From contig OX291561.1 of the NCBI GenBank assembly GCA_946406115.1, forward strand, positions 5,882,273-5,946,272: a DNA stretch of 64,000 bases, read 5' to 3'. Of the stretch, positions 26,400-41,137 are shown piece by piece. Origin of the DNA: Apoda limacodes. Taxonomy: Eukaryota > Arthropoda > Insecta > Lepidoptera > Limacodidae. A model generated the notes under the pieces. The model was given only the letters and a program-made list of their open reading frames with translations, was not told the origin of the DNA and did no database searches. The position numbers were made by a program, and so were the translations under genes. The first letter of the stretch is position 1. Every line of letters begins with the position of its first letter.

Positions 26400-26575
26400 G
26401 GTGGAAATAAACCAGTTTAGCTTTGCTTGTATTGTTCGATTTTTCTCTTATATATACAAGTCGATAAGGTGATTAATATATTAGTTGATGGTTAATTAAT
26501 AGTTGATCGTTACTAATTAGATACTCATAATTTTTTTTAACGATGGTTCCTATAAATTAATTTAGCTATTAGAGA

Positions 26576-27229
26576 TTACTTTTTAAAAAAGTATTTTTTA
26601 CAGTTATTGGTTTCTGCTATTTGCTTTGTGATATCAAATATGATACCCTTCGTTTGCTCATATTTTTCATCTTTTGTATCCGTATAATATTTGATCCTCA
26701 CTTCTGAGTGTTTCCAATGTTCATCAACTGGTACTTTTTTCAATTTTATGAGGTCATACACCTCTATTTTCAACATATGTGTAGCATGAGCCCCATCATC
26801 ATTATTAGTAGACAAGTATGTGACGCCAGGGATACTATCTTTTGAAGTTCTCGCCACTGTAGAGCTGAGTTATTTTTCTTCTGATTGGTCCCCTCAAAGA
26901 ATGAGTCGATACTATTTCGACGAGACCGTTTGAGCTTTATTGTTTTTAAGGCTTTCTCAGTCGATTGCTCATCCTCCGATGTAGCGTAGTAGTAATGCTT
27001 GAACGTGTTTTCTTCCATTACGTTAAATGTTGAATTCTGTAATAAAATAAGCCTATGCTTTAAAAACATATTTGTATAATAATTTGAATCAAAAATTTGT
27101 CTACAGTAAAAACCTAAACAAAATTGGTTTAAGTAATAGACATTCAAACAAACAGATTATTTTTCAGGGTCTGTAATATATAATAAATATAGATAAAGAA
27201 TTATAAAGCAAAAAAACACATACCTCCAT
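26576..27229 (-). CDS. Module B copy 10
   Basis: Same exon plan as copy 3: ATG 27229, final TAA at 26576. Confidence 0.45.
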
Positions 27230-27556
27230 AGCTTTTTTGAAGTAAATAGAACCAGCCTCAGTATCACACAGGATGAATTAAATCACTTGATGATAAATTT
27301 TAACTCGAATACTATGGACTAGTGTTTATGGATCCTGGTTTCAATACATGCAACGATATTAAATAGCCCTTCACACATAATATAATTGCGATTGTCTAAT
27401 AGATTCCTTCTCTTCATTAGTTAATGGAAGTGGACATTTTTAAAAACAATTTATCCTATGTATATTGCTAATATCTTTGTAAATGCTTTCCATAAACATT
27501 TTTGCACAATTAGGCCCTGTGTATGTTCTGTATGTAGACAGCTTATCATCATACGA

Positions 27557-29181
27557 TCATTTTATATAGTATCCATAAGTATAAACTTCATGTTCATGTA
27601 TTGTTTTTGAATATGACTTCGATGGATCAGGGTCACATGAGGTGACGGGTTTTAAAAGAGCTTCAAAGTCTGCATATATTACAAAAGGTAATTTTAATTT
27701 TCTTTGAAACTTATCAAAATAGATTTCATCATTATTTGTTTTCCGATTAAACCAATTTTTTCCTTTTTTATGAATTCCTGGTAATTCAGTAACAATATGA
27801 GCACAGTCATGTTTTTGGTGATTAATTAAATTAACTTTAGATTTAAAATATAAAAGGCAGCCATCACAGATATGAATAGCATTATTTCGATTTGTTATTT
27901 GTTTACTTACCAAGCGTGATAATTTTTTTATAAAACAATAATGATCATTTGAACCATTGTTTAAAAATAATAAGTTAATGTGTAATTCTTTACGACATTT
28001 TGTAAAATATAATGGTCCAACGATGATATTACATTTTTTTTCTTTGTTAAAATCTAATCCGAAAACATTGATACTAATGTTATTCTGTTTTTCTACCTTG
28101 GGTATATCCGATAATTTGATCGGGAACTGTATATTAATAAACTTTAGTCTATTTTGATTCCTCAAGTATGATGATACCCTTTCGGAATTTTTGTATACAG
28201 GATATAGTGCGGATAGTAAAGCCCACTTAAAACATTGTTGATCGTTATTTTTTACATTTATGACTGCTTTTTTACGCTTAATATCTAAAGGTAATTCAAT
28301 AAACGAAGACCCCCCGTAAGGGATTGAACTTATTAACATTCATTTCTAAGAACTGAATTTTTTGTAAAGTCCATCCACTATCTTTTGTTTCGAAATCACG
28401 CATTTTATTTTTAATGTCTTCGCTTAAAGTTTCTAAATAATTTTCTAATTCGTCTCCTAAAGAAATAGTCCAATTTTTTGTTTGAAAATCGAAAGAATTT
28501 TTTAAATCTTTTGTTTCCTGTTCAAAATCTGCATGAATAATAAAATTAACTTTAACAATAGTTAACTCTTTTAAACATTCCTGAATAAGAAATATTATCG
28601 AATCTTTAATTGATGCTATAAATACTTCAGGAGTTTGTATTTTAAGTGACTCATCAGCTTTAGGTGATACAATTCTATACGTTAAGACCCGAGACCCAAA
28701 AGCAACTGATATAACAGAGACATTATGTAAATTATGATAACGAATAAGACATTTCACTTTGTGTTCCTTAGATCGTAAGTGCTGAGCATAGAATCTTTGG
28801 CTAACTTGTAAATCACATATTTGACACATAACATTCTGTCTATGTGTTGTATTGGAAGATGATGACGTCGATGCTTGTTGTAAATCTTCAACACTAATAT
28901 CAGCTTGCCTCTTCAAACCTCGACCGACTTGAATTGAAGATTTTCTGTAGGTATAACATGCTTATGTTAATATAAGAACACAAATATGTAACATAAAATT
29001 TAAATAAGTTTAGTTAGAATGTATACCTGAATGCTTCCTCAACTTCTGTACAGATGTTAAACAGTGAAGTGTCATAATACGGATTTTCCAGAGCATTATC
29101 TTCATAATTCTCACACGCTCTCATTAGTTCTTTTTCTTCTTCTTCAATAACATTTTGAAAAACAACACTTTCTACTGACAT
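27557..29181 (-). pseudogene. Module A copy 11: PolB N-terminal fragment, frameshifted (6C)
   Basis: Exon 1 29027..29181, intron 28945..29026. Six Cs at 28310..28315; stop at 28296. It has one private silent change in the Phe codon of EVFIAS (TTC to TTT, near 28620). Confidence 0.8.
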
Positions 29182-29357
29182 GGTGGAAATAAACCAGTTT
29201 AGCTTTGCTTGTATTGTTCGATTTTTCTCTTATATATACAAGTCGATAAGGTGATTAATATATTAGTTGATGGTTAATTAATAGTTGATCGTTACTAATT
29301 AGATACTCATAATTTTTTTTAACGATGGTTCCTATAAATTAATTTAGCTATTAGAGA

Positions 29358-30011
29358 TTACTTTTTAAAAAAGTATTTTTTACAGTTATTGGTTTCTGCT
29401 ATTTGCTTTGTGATATCAAATATGATACCCTTCGTTTGCTCATATTTTTCATCTTTTGTATCCGTATAATATTTGATCCTCACTTCTGAGTGTTTCCAAT
29501 GTTCATCAACTGGTACTTTTTTCAATTTTATGAGGTCATACACCTCTATTTTCAACATATGTGTAGCATGAGCCCCATCATCATTATTAGTAGACAAGTA
29601 TGTGACGCCAGGGATACTATCTTTTGAAGTTCTCGCCACTGTAGAGCTGAGTTATTTTTCTTCTGATTGGTCCCCTCAAAGAATGAGTCGATACTATTTC
29701 GACGAGACCGTTTGAGCTTTATTGTTTTTAAGGCTTTCTCAGTCGATTGCTCATCCTCCGATGTAGCGTAGTAGTAATGCTTGAACGTGTTTTCTTCCAT
29801 TACGTTAAATGTTGAATTCTGTAATAAAATAAGCCTATGCTTTAAAAACATATTTGTATAATAATTTGAATCAAAAATTTGTCTACAGTAAAAACCTAAA
29901 CAAAATTGGTTTAAGTAATAGACATTCAAACAAACAGATTATTTTTCAGGGTCTGTAATATATAATAAATATAGATAAAGAATTATAAAGCAAAAAAACA
30001 CATACCTCCAT
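29358..30011 (-). CDS. Module B copy 11
   Basis: Same exon plan as copy 3: ATG 30011, final TAA at 29358. Confidence 0.45.
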
Positions 30012-30338
30012 AGCTTTTTTGAAGTAAATAGAACCAGCCTCAGTATCACACAGGATGAATTAAATCACTTGATGATAAATTTTAACTCGAATACTATGGA
30101 CTAGTGTTTATGGATCCTGGTTTCAATACATGCAACGATATTAAATAGCCCTTCACACATAATATAATTGCGATTGTCTAATAGATTCCTTCTCTTCATT
30201 AGTTAATGGAAGTGGACATTTTTAAAAACAATTTATCCTATGTATATTGCTAATATCTTTGTAAATGCTTTCCATAAACATTTTTGCACAATTAGGCCCT
30301 GTGTATGTTCTGTATGTAGACAGCTTATCATCATACGA

Positions 30339-31962
30339 TCATTTTATATAGTATCCATAAGTATAAACTTCATGTTCATGTATTGTTTTTGAATATGACT
30401 TCGATGGATCAGGGTCACATGAGGTGACGGGTTTTAAAAGAGCTTCAAAGTCTGCATATATTACAAAAGGTAATTTTAATTTTCTTTGAAACTTATCAAA
30501 ATAGATTTCATCATTATTTGTTTTCCGATTAAACCAATTTTTTCCTTTTTTATGAATTCCTGGTAATTCAGTAACAATATGAGCACAGTCATGTTTTTGG
30601 TGATTAATTAAATTAACTTTAGATTTAAAATATAAAAGGCAGCCATCACAGATATGAATAGCATTATTTCGATTTGTTATTTGTTTACTTACCAAGCGTG
30701 ATAATTTTTTTATAAAACAATAATGATCATTTGAACCATTGTTTAAAAATAATAAGTTAATGTGTAATTCTTTACGACATTTTGTAAAATATAATGGTCC
30801 AACGATGATATTACATTTTTTTTCTTTGTTAAAATCTAATCCGAAAACATTGATACTAATGTTATTCTGTTTTTCTACCTTGGGTATATCCGATAATTTG
30901 ATCGGGAACTGTATATTAATAAACTTTAGTCTATTTTGATTCCTCAAGTATGATGATACCCTTTCGGAATTTTTGTATACAGGATATAGTGCGGATAGTA
31001 AAGCCCACTTAAAACATTGTTGATCGTTATTTTTTACATTTATGACTGCTTTTTTACGCTTAATATCTAAAGGTAATTCAATAAACGAAGACCCCCGTAA
31101 GGGATTGAACTTATTAACATTCATTTCTAAGAACTGAATTTTTTGTAAAGTCCATCCACTATCTTTTGTTTCGAAATCACGCATTTTATTTTTAATGTCT
31201 TCGCTTAAAGTTTCTAAATAATTTTCTAATTCGTCTCCTAAAGAAATAGTCCAATTTTTTGTTTGAAAATCGAAAGAATTTTTTAAATCTTTTGTTTCCT
31301 GTTCAAAATCTGCATGAATAATAAAATTAACTTTAACAATAGTTAACTCTTTTAAACATTCCTGAATAAGAAATATTATCGAATCTTTAATTGATGCTAT
31401 GAATACTTCAGGAGTTTGTATTTTAAGTGACTCATCAGCTTTAGGTGATACAATTCTATACGTTAAGACCCGAGACCCAAAAGCAACTGATATAACAGAG
31501 ACATTATGTAAATTATGATAACGAATAAGACATTTCACTTTGTGTTCCTTAGATCGTAAGTGCTGAGCATAGAATCTTTGGCTAACTTGTAAATCACATA
31601 TTTGACACATAACATTCTGTCTATGTGTTGTATTGGAAGATGATGACGTCGATGCTTGTTGTAAATCTTCAACACTAATATCAGCTTGCCTCTTCAAACC
31701 TCGACCGACTTGAATTGAAGATTTTCTGTAGGTATAACATGCTTATGTTAATATAAGAACACAAATATGTAACATAAAATTTAAATAAGTTTAGTTAGAA
31801 TGTATACCTGAATGCTTCCTCAACTTCTGTACAGATGTTAAACAGTGAAGTGTCATAATACGGATTTTCCAGAGCATTATCTTCATAATTCTCACACGCT
31901 CTCATTAGTTCTTTTTCTTCTTCTTCAATAACATTTTGAAAAACAACACTTTCTACTGACAT
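30339..31962 (-). CDS. Module A copy 12: PolB N-terminal fragment, open (5C), recombinant-looking
   Basis: Exon 1 31808..31962, intron 31726..31807, exon 2 31725 to 30339. Five Cs at 31092..31096 keep the frame open. Unlike copies 1, 3 and 6 it carries Arg 256, so it is either a recombinant between open and shifted types, an independent loss of one C, or a base-calling error in the homopolymer. Confidence 0.75.
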
Positions 31963-32138
31963 GGTGGAAATAAACCAGTTTAGCTTTGCTTGTATTGTTC
32001 GATTTTTCTCTTATATATACAAGTCGATAAGGTGATTAATATATTAGTTGATGGTTAATTAATAGTTGATCGTTACTAATTAGATACTCATAATTTTTTT
32101 TAACGATGGTTCCTATAAATTAATTTAGCTATTAGAGA

Positions 32139-32792
32139 TTACTTTTTAAAAAAGTATTTTTTACAGTTATTGGTTTCTGCTATTTGCTTTGTGATATCAA
32201 ATATGATACCCTTCGTTTGCTCATATTTTTCATCTTTTGTATCCGTATAATATTTGATCCTCACTTCTGAGTGTTTCCAATGTTCATCAACTGGTACTTT
32301 TTTCAATTTTATGAGGTCATACACCTCTATTTTCAACATATGTGTAGCATGAGCCCCATCATCATTATTAGTAGACAAGTATGTGACGCCAGGGATACTA
32401 TCTTTTGAAGTTCTCGCCACTGTAGAGCTGAGTTATTTTTCTTCTGATTGGTCCCCTCAAAGAATGAGTCGATACTATTTCGACGAGACCGTGTGAGCTT
32501 TATTGTTTTTAAGGCTTTCTCAGTCGATTGCTCATCCTCCGATGTAGCGTAGTAGTAATGCTTGAACGTGTTTTCTTCCATTACGTTAAATGTTGAATTC
32601 TGTAATAAAATAAGCCTATGCTTTAAAAACATATTTGTATAATAATTTGAATCAAAAATTTGTCTACAGTAAAAACCTAAACAAAATTGGTTTAAGTAAT
32701 AGACATTCAAACAAACAGATTATTTTTCAGGGTCTGTAATATATAATAAATATAGATAAAGAATTATAAAGCAAAAAAACACATACCTCCAT
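32139..32792 (-). CDS. Module B copy 12 (Lys to Thr in the basic stretch)
   Basis: Same exon plan as copy 3: ATG 32792, final TAA at 32139. An AAA-to-ACA change (+ strand gaccgtgtgagc, near 32493) turns KLKRSRR into KLTRSRR; only copy 15 shares it. Confidence 0.45.
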
Positions 32793-33119
32793 AGCTTTTT
32801 TGAAGTAAATAGAACCAGCCTCAGTATCACACAGGATGAATTAAATCACTTGATGATAAATTTTAACTCGAATACTATGGACTAGTGTTTATGGATCCTG
32901 GTTTCAATACATGCAACGATATTAAATAGCCCTTCACACATAATATAATTGCGATTGTCTAATAGATTCCTTCTCTTCATTAGTTAATGGAAGTGGACAT
33001 TTTTAAAAACAATTTATCCTATGTATATTGCTAATATCTTTGTAAATGCTTTCCATAAACATTTTTGCACAATTAGGCCCTGTGTATGTTCTGTATGTAG
33101 ACAGCTTATCATCATACGA

Positions 33120-34743
33120 TCATTTTATATAGTATCCATAAGTATAAACTTCATGTTCATGTATTGTTTTTGAATATGACTTCGATGGATCAGGGTCACA
33201 TGAGGTGACGGGTTTTAAAAGAGCTTCAAAGTCTGCATATATTACAAAAGGTAATTTTAATTTTCTTTGAAACTTATCAAAATAGATTTCATCATTATTT
33301 GTTTTCCGATTAAACCAATTTTTTCCTTTTTTATGAATTCCTGGTAATTCAGTAACAATATGAGCACAGTCATGTTTTTGGTGATTAATTAAATTAACTT
33401 TAGATTTAAAATATAAAAGGCAGCCATCACAGATATGAATAGCATTATTTCGATTTGTTATTTGTTTACTTACCAAGCGTGATAATTTTTTTATAAAACA
33501 ATAATGATCATTTGAACCATTGTTTAAAAATAATAAGTTAATGTGTAATTCTTTACGACATTTTGTAAAATATAATGGTCCAACGATGATATTACATTTT
33601 TTTTCTTTGTTAAAATCTAATCCGAAAACATTGATACTAATGTTATTCTGTTTTTCTACCTTGGGTATATCCGATAATTTGATCGGGAACTGTATATTAA
33701 TAAACTTTAGTCTATTTTGATTCCTCAAGTATGATGATACCCTTTCGGAATTTTTGTATACAGGATATAGTGCGGATAGTAAAGCCCACTTAAAACATTG
33801 TTGATCGTTATTTTTACATTTATGACTGCTTTTTTACGCTTAATATCTAAAGGTAATTCAATAAACGAAGACCCCCCGTAAGGGATTGAACTTATTAACA
33901 TTCATTTCTAAGAACTGAATTTTTTGTAAAGTCCATCCACTATCTTTTGTTTCGAAATCACGCATTTTATTTTTAATGTCTTCGCTTAAAGTTTCTAAAT
34001 AATTTTCTAATTCGTCTCCTAAAGAAATAGTCCAATTTTTTGTTTGAAAATCGAAAGAATTTTTTAAATCTTTTGTTTCCTGTTCAAAATCTGCATGAAT
34101 AATAAAATTAACTTTAACAATAGTTAACTCTTTTAAACATTCCTGAATAAGAAATATTATCGAATCTTTAATTGATGCTATGAATACTTCAGGAGTTTGT
34201 ATTTTAAGTGACTCATCAGCTTTAGGTGATACAATTCTATACGTTAAGACCCGAGACCCAAAAGCAACTGATATAACAGAGACATTATGTAAATTATGAT
34301 AACGAATAAGACATTTCACTTTGTGTTCCTTAGATCGTAAGTGCTGAGCATAGAATCTTTGGCTAACTTGTAAATCACATATTTGACACATAACATTCTG
34401 TCTATGTGTTGTATTGGAAGATGATGACGTCGATGCTTGTTGTAAATCTTCAACACTAATATCAGCTTGCCTCTTCAAACCTCGACCGACTTGAATTGAA
34501 GATTTTCTGTAGGTATAACATGCTTATGTTAATATAAGAACACAAATATGTAACATAAAATTTAAATAAGTTTAGTTAGAATGTATACCTGAATGCTTCC
34601 TCAACTTCTGTACAGATGTTAAACAGTGAAGTGTCATAATACGGATTTTCCAGAGCATTATCTTCATAATTCTCACACGCTCTCATTAGTTCTTTTTCTT
34701 CTTCTTCAATAACATTTTGAAAAACAACACTTTCTACTGACAT
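33120..34743 (-). pseudogene. Module A copy 13: PolB N-terminal fragment, two frameshifts
   Basis: Exon 1 34589..34743, intron 34507..34588. Six Cs at 33872..33877 give the usual early stop at 33858. A T is also missing from the run near 33810-33814 (five instead of six). The second indel returns to the original frame, but only after the stop, so the product is still short. The downstream 202-codon frame has lost the internal ATG that the other 6C copies have. Confidence 0.8.
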
Positions 34744-34919
34744 GGTGGAAATAAACCAGTTTAGCTTTGCTTGTATTGTTCGATTTTTCTCTTATATATA
34801 CAAGTCGATAAGGTGATTAATATATTAGTTGATGGTTAATTAATAGTTGATCGTTACTAATTAGATACTCATAATTTTTTTTAACGATGGTTCCTATAAA
34901 TTAATTTAGCTATTAGAGA

Positions 34920-35573
34920 TTACTTTTTAAAAAAGTATTTTTTACAGTTATTGGTTTCTGCTATTTGCTTTGTGATATCAAATATGATACCCTTCGTTTG
35001 CTCATATTTTTCATCTTTTGTATCCGTATAATATTTGATCCTCACTTCTGAGTGTTTCCAATGTTCATCAACTGGTACTTTTTTCAATTTTATGAGGTCA
35101 TACACCTCTATTTTCAACATATGTGTAGCATGAGCCCCATCATCATTATTAGTAGACAAGTATGTGACGCCAGGGATACTATCTTTTGAAGTTCTCGCCA
35201 CTGTAGAGCTGAGTTATTTTTCTTCTGATTGGTCCCCTCAAAGAATGAGTCGATACTATTTCGACGAGACCGTTTGAGCTTTATTGTTTTTAAGGCTTTC
35301 TCAGTCGATTGCTCATCCTCCGATGTAGCGTAGTAGTAATGCTTGAACGTGTTTTCTTCCATTACGTTAAATGTTGAATTCTGTAATAAAATAAGCCTAT
35401 GCTTTAAAAACATATTTGTATAATAATTTGAATCAAAAATTTGTCTACAGTAAAAACCTAAACAAAATTGGTTTAAGTAATAGACATTCAAACAAACAGA
35501 TTATTTTTCAGGGTCTGTAATATATAATAAATATAGATAAAGAATTATAAAGCAAAAAAACACATACCTCCAT
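34920..35573 (-). CDS. Module B copy 13
   Basis: Same exon plan as copy 3: ATG 35573, final TAA at 34920. Confidence 0.45.
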
Positions 35574-35900
35574 AGCTTTTTTGAAGTAAATAGAACCAGC
35601 CTCAGTATCACACAGGATGAATTAAATCACTTGATGATAAATTTTAACTCGAATACTATGGACTAGTGTTTATGGATCCTGGTTTCAATACATGCAACGA
35701 TATTAAATAGCCCTTCACACATAATATAATTGCGATTGTCTAATAGATTCCTTCTCTTCATTAGTTAATGGAAGTGGACATTTTTAAAAACAATTTATCC
35801 TATGTATATTGCTAATATCTTTGTAAATGCTTTCCATAAACATTTTTGCACAATTAGGCCCTGTGTATGTTCTGTATGTAGACAGCTTATCATCATACGA

Positions 35901-37525
35901 TCATTTTATATAGTATCCATAAGTATAAACTTCATGTTCATGTATTGTTTTTGAATATGACTTCGATGGATCAGGGTCACATGAGGTGACGGGTTTTAAA
36001 AGAGCTTCAAAGTCTGCATATATTACAAAAGGTAATTTTAATTTTCTTTGAAACTTATCAAAATAGATTTCATCATTATTTGTTTTCCGATTAAACCAAT
36101 TTTTTCCTTTTTTATGAATTCCTGGTAATTCAGTAACAATATGAGCACAGTCATGTTTTTGGTGATTAATTAAATTAACTTTAGATTTAAAATATAAAAG
36201 GCAGCCATCACAGATATGAATAGCATTATTTCGATTTGTTATTTGTTTACTTACCAAGCGTGATAATTTTTTTATAAAACAATAATGATCATTTGAACCA
36301 TTGTTTAAAAATAATAAGTTAATGTGTAATTCTTTACGACATTTTGTAAAATATAATGGTCCAACGATGATATTACATTTTTTTTCTTTGTTAAAATCTA
36401 ATCCGAAAACATTGATACTAATGTTATTCTGTTTTTCTACCTTGGGTATATCCGATAATTTGATCGGGAACTGTATATTAATAAACTTTAGTCTATTTTG
36501 ATTCCTCAAGTATGATGATACCCTTTCGGAATTTTTGTATACAGGATATAGTGCGGATAGTAAAGCCCACTTAAAACATTGTTGATCGTTATTTTTTACA
36601 TTTATGACTGCTTTTTTACGCTTAATATCTAAAGGTAATTCAATAAACGAAGACCCCCCGTAAGGGATTGAACTTATTAACATTCATTTCTAAGAACTGA
36701 ATTTTTTGTAAAGTCCATCCACTATCTTTTGTTTCGAAATCACGCATTTTATTTTTAATGTCTTCGCTTAAAGTTTCTAAATAATTTTCTAATTCGTCTC
36801 CTAAAGAAATAGTCCAATTTTTTGTTTGAAAATCGAAAGAATTTTTTAAATCTTTTGTTTCCTGTTCAAAATCTGCATGAATAATAAAATTAACTTTAAC
36901 AATAGTTAACTCTTTTAAACATTCCTGAATAAGAAATATTATCGAATCTTTAATTGATGCTATGAATACTTCAGGAGTTTGTATTTTAAGTGACTCATCA
37001 GCTTTAGGTGATACAATTCTATACGTTAAGACCCGAGACCCAAAAGCAACTGATATAACAGAGACATTATGTAAATTATGATAACGAATAAGACATTTCA
37101 CTTTGTGTTCCTTAGATCGTAAGTGCTGAGCATAGAATCTTTGGCTAACTTGTAAATCACATATTTGACACATAACATTCTGTCTATGTGTTGTATTGGA
37201 AGATGATGACGTCGATGCTTGTTGTTAATCTTCAACACTAATATCAGCTTGCCTCTTCAAACCTCGACCGACTTGAATTGAAGATTTTCTGTAGGTATAA
37301 CATGCTTATGTTAATATAAGAACACAAATATGTAACATAAAATTTAAATAAGTTTAGTTAGAATGTATACCTGAATGCTTCCTCAACTTCTGTACAGATG
37401 TTAAACAGTGAAGTGTCATAATACGGATTTTCCAGAGCATTATCTTCATAATTCTCACACGCTCTCATTAGTTCTTTTTCTTCTTCTTCAATAACATTTT
37501 GAAAAACAACACTTTCTACTGACAT
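35901..37525 (-). pseudogene. Module A copy 14: PolB N-terminal fragment, nonsense plus frameshift (6C)
   Basis: Exon 1 37371..37525, intron 37289..37370. A TTA-to-TAA change in the Leu codon of EDLQQ (near 37226) ends the spliced frame after about 72 codons. The six Cs at 36654..36659 are a second break, with a stop at 36640. Copy 18 has the identical nonsense change. Confidence 0.85.
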
Positions 37526-37701
37526 GGTGGAAATAAACCAGTTTAGCTTTGCTTGTATTGTTCGATTTTTCTCTTATATATACAAGTCGATAAGGTGATT
37601 AATATATTAGTTGATGGTTAATTAATAGTTGATCGTTACTAATTAGATACTCATAATTTTTTTTAACGATGGTTCCTATAAATTAATTTAGCTATTAGAG
37701 A

Positions 37702-38355
37702 TTACTTTTTAAAAAAGTATTTTTTACAGTTATTGGTTTCTGCTATTTGCTTTGTGATATCAAATATGATACCCTTCGTTTGCTCATATTTTTCATCTTT
37801 TGTATCCGTATAATATTTGATCCTCACTTCTGAGTGTTTCCAATGTTCATCAACTGGTACTTTTTTCAATTTTATGAGGTCATACACCTCTATTTTCAAC
37901 ATATGTGTAGCATGAGCCCCATCATCATTATTAGTAGACAAGTATGTGACGCCAGGGATACTATCTTTTGAAGTTCTCGCCACTGTAGAGCTGAGTTATT
38001 TTTCTTCTGATTGGTCCCCTCAAAGAATGAGTCGATACTATTTCGACGAGACCGTTTGAGCTTTATTGTTTTTAAGGCTTTCTCAGTCGATTGCTCATCC
38101 TCCGATGTAGCGTAGTAGTAATGCTTGAACGTGTTTTCTTCCATTACGTTAAATGTTGAATTCTGTAATAAAATAAGCCTATGCTTTAAAAACATATTTG
38201 TATAATAATTTGAATCAAAAATTTGTCTACAGTAAAAACCTAAACAAAATTGGTTTAAGTAATAGACATTCAAACAAACAGATTATTTTTCAGGGTCTGT
38301 AATATATAATAAATATAGATAAAGAATTATAAAGCAAAAAAACACATACCTCCAT
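37702..38355 (-). CDS. Module B copy 14
   Basis: Same exon plan as copy 3: ATG 38355, final TAA at 37702. Confidence 0.45.
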
Positions 38356-38682
38356 AGCTTTTTTGAAGTAAATAGAACCAGCCTCAGTATCACACAGGAT
38401 GAATTAAATCACTTGATGATAAATTTTAACTCGAATACTATGGACTAGTGTTTATGGATCCTGGTTTCAATACATGCAACGATATTAAATAGCCCTTCAC
38501 ACATAATATAATTGCGATTGTCTAATAGATTCCTTCTCTTCATTAGTTAATGGAAGTGGACATTTTTAAAAACAATTTATCCTATGTATATTGCTAATAT
38601 CTTTGTAAATGCTTTCCATAAACATTTTTGCACAATTAGGCCCTGTGTATGTTCTGTATGTAGACAGCTTATCATCATACGA

Positions 38683-40307
38683 TCATTTTATATAGTATCC
38701 ATAAGTATAAACTTCATGTTCATGTATTGTTTTTGAATATGACTTCGATGGATCAGGGTCACATGAGGTGACGGGTTTTAAAAGAGCTTCAAAGTCTGCA
38801 TATATTACAAAAGGTAATTTTAATTTTCTTTGAAACTTATCAAAATAGATTTCATCATTATTTGTTTTCCGATTAAACCAATTTTTTCCTTTTTTATGAA
38901 TTCCTGGTAATTCAGTAACAATATGAGCACAGTCATGTTTTTGGTGATTAATTAAATTAACTTTAGATTTAAAATATAAAAGGCAGCCATCACAGATATG
39001 AATAGCATTATTTCGATTTGTTATTTGTTTACTTACCAAGCGTGATAATTTTTTTATAAAACAATAATGATCATTTGAACCATTGTTTAAAAATAATAAG
39101 TTAATGTGTAATTCTTTACGACATTTTGTAAAATATAATGGTCCAACGATGATATTACATTTTTTTTCTTTGTTAAAATCTAATCCGAAAACATTGATAC
39201 TAATGTTATTCTGTTTTTCTACCTTGGGTATATCCGATAATTTGATCGGGAACTGTATATTAATAAACTTTAGTCTATTTTGATTCCTCAAGTATGATGA
39301 TACCCTTTCGGAATTTTTGTATACAGGATATAGTGCGGATAGTAAAGCCCACTTAAAACATTGTTGATCGTTATTTTTTACATTTATGACTGCTTTTTTA
39401 CGCTTAATATCTAAAGGTAATTCAATAAACGAAGACCCCCCGTAAGGGATTGAACTTATTAACATTCATTTCTAAGAACTGAATTTTTTGTAAAGTCCAT
39501 CCACTATCTTTTGTTTCGAAATCACGCATTTTATTTTTAATGTCTTCGCTTAAAGTTTCTAAATAATTTTCTAATTCGTCTCCTAAAGAAATAGTCCAAT
39601 TTTTTGTTTGAAAATCGAAAGAATTTTTTAAATCTTTTGTTTCCTGTTCAAAATCTGCATGAATAATAAAATTAACTTTAACAATAGTTAACTCTTTTAA
39701 ACATTCCTGAATAAGAAATATTATCGAATCTTTAATTGATGCTATGAATACTTCAGGAGTTTGTATTTTAAGTGACTCATCAGCTTTAGGTGATACAATT
39801 CTATACGTTAAGACCCGAGACCCAAAAGCAACTGATATAACAGAGACATTATGTAAATTATGATAACGAATAAGACATTTCACTTTGTGTTCCTTAGATC
39901 GTAAGTGCTGAGCATAGAATCTTTGGCTAACTTGTAAATCACATATTTGACACATAACATTCTGTCTATGTGTTGTATTGGAAGATGATGACGTCGATGC
40001 TTGTTGTAAATCTTCAACACTAATATCAGCTTGCCTCTTCAAACCTCGACCGACTTGAATTGAAGATTTTCTGTAGGTATAACATGCTTATGTTAATATA
40101 AGAACACAAATATGTAACATAAAATTTAAATAAGTTTAGTTAGAATGTATACCTGAATGCTTCCTCAACTTCTGTACAGATGTTAAACAGTGAAGTGTCA
40201 TAATACGGATTTTCCAGAGCATTATCTTCATAATTCTCACACGCTCTCATTAGTTCTTTTTCTTCTTCTTCAATAACATTTTGAAAAACAACACTTTCTA
40301 CTGACAT
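38683..40307 (-). pseudogene. Module A copy 15: PolB N-terminal fragment, frameshifted (6C)
   Basis: Exon 1 40153..40307, intron 40071..40152. Six Cs at 39436..39441; stop at 39422. Common type. Confidence 0.8.
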
Positions 40308-40483
40308 GGTGGAAATAAACCAGTTTAGCTTTGCTTGTATTGTTCGATTTTTCTCTTATATATACAAGTCGATAAGGTGATTAATATATTAGTTGATGGT
40401 TAATTAATAGTTGATCGTTACTAATTAGATACTCATAATTTTTTTTAACGATGGTTCCTATAAATTAATTTAGCTATTAGAGA

Positions 40484-41137
40484 TTACTTTTTAAAAAAGT
40501 ATTTTTTACAGTTATTGGTTTCTGCTATTTGCTTTGTGATATCAAATATGATACCCTTCGTTTGCTCATATTTTTCATCTTTTGTATCCGTATAATATTT
40601 GATCCTCACTTCTGAGTGTTTCCAATGTTCATCAACTGGTACTTTTTTCAATTTTATGAGGTCATACACCTCTATTTTCAACATATGTGTAGCATGAGCC
40701 CCATCATCATTATTAGTAGACAAGTATGTGACGCCAGGGATACTATCTTTTGAAGTTCTCGCCACTGTAGAGCTGAGTTATTTTTCTTCTGATTGGTCCC
40801 CTCAAAGAATGAGTCGATACTATTTCGACGAGACCGTGTGAGCTTTATTGTTTTTAAGGCTTTCTCAGTCGATTGCTCATCCTCCGATGTAGCGTAGTAG
40901 TAATGCTTGAACGTGTTTTCTTCCATTACGTTAAATGTTGAATTCTGTAATAAAATAAGCCTATGCTTTAAAAACATATTTGTATAATAATTTGAATCAA
41001 AAATTTGTCTACAGTAAAAACCTAAACAAAATTGGTTTAAGTAATAGACATTCAAACAAACAGATTATTTTTCAGGGTCTGTAATATATAATAAATATAG
41101 ATAAAGAATTATAAAGCAAAAAAACACATACCTCCAT
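40484..41137 (-). CDS. Module B copy 15 (Lys to Thr in the basic stretch)
   Basis: Same exon plan as copy 3: ATG 41137, final TAA at 40484. It carries the same KLTRSRR change as copy 12 (near 40838). Confidence 0.45.
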
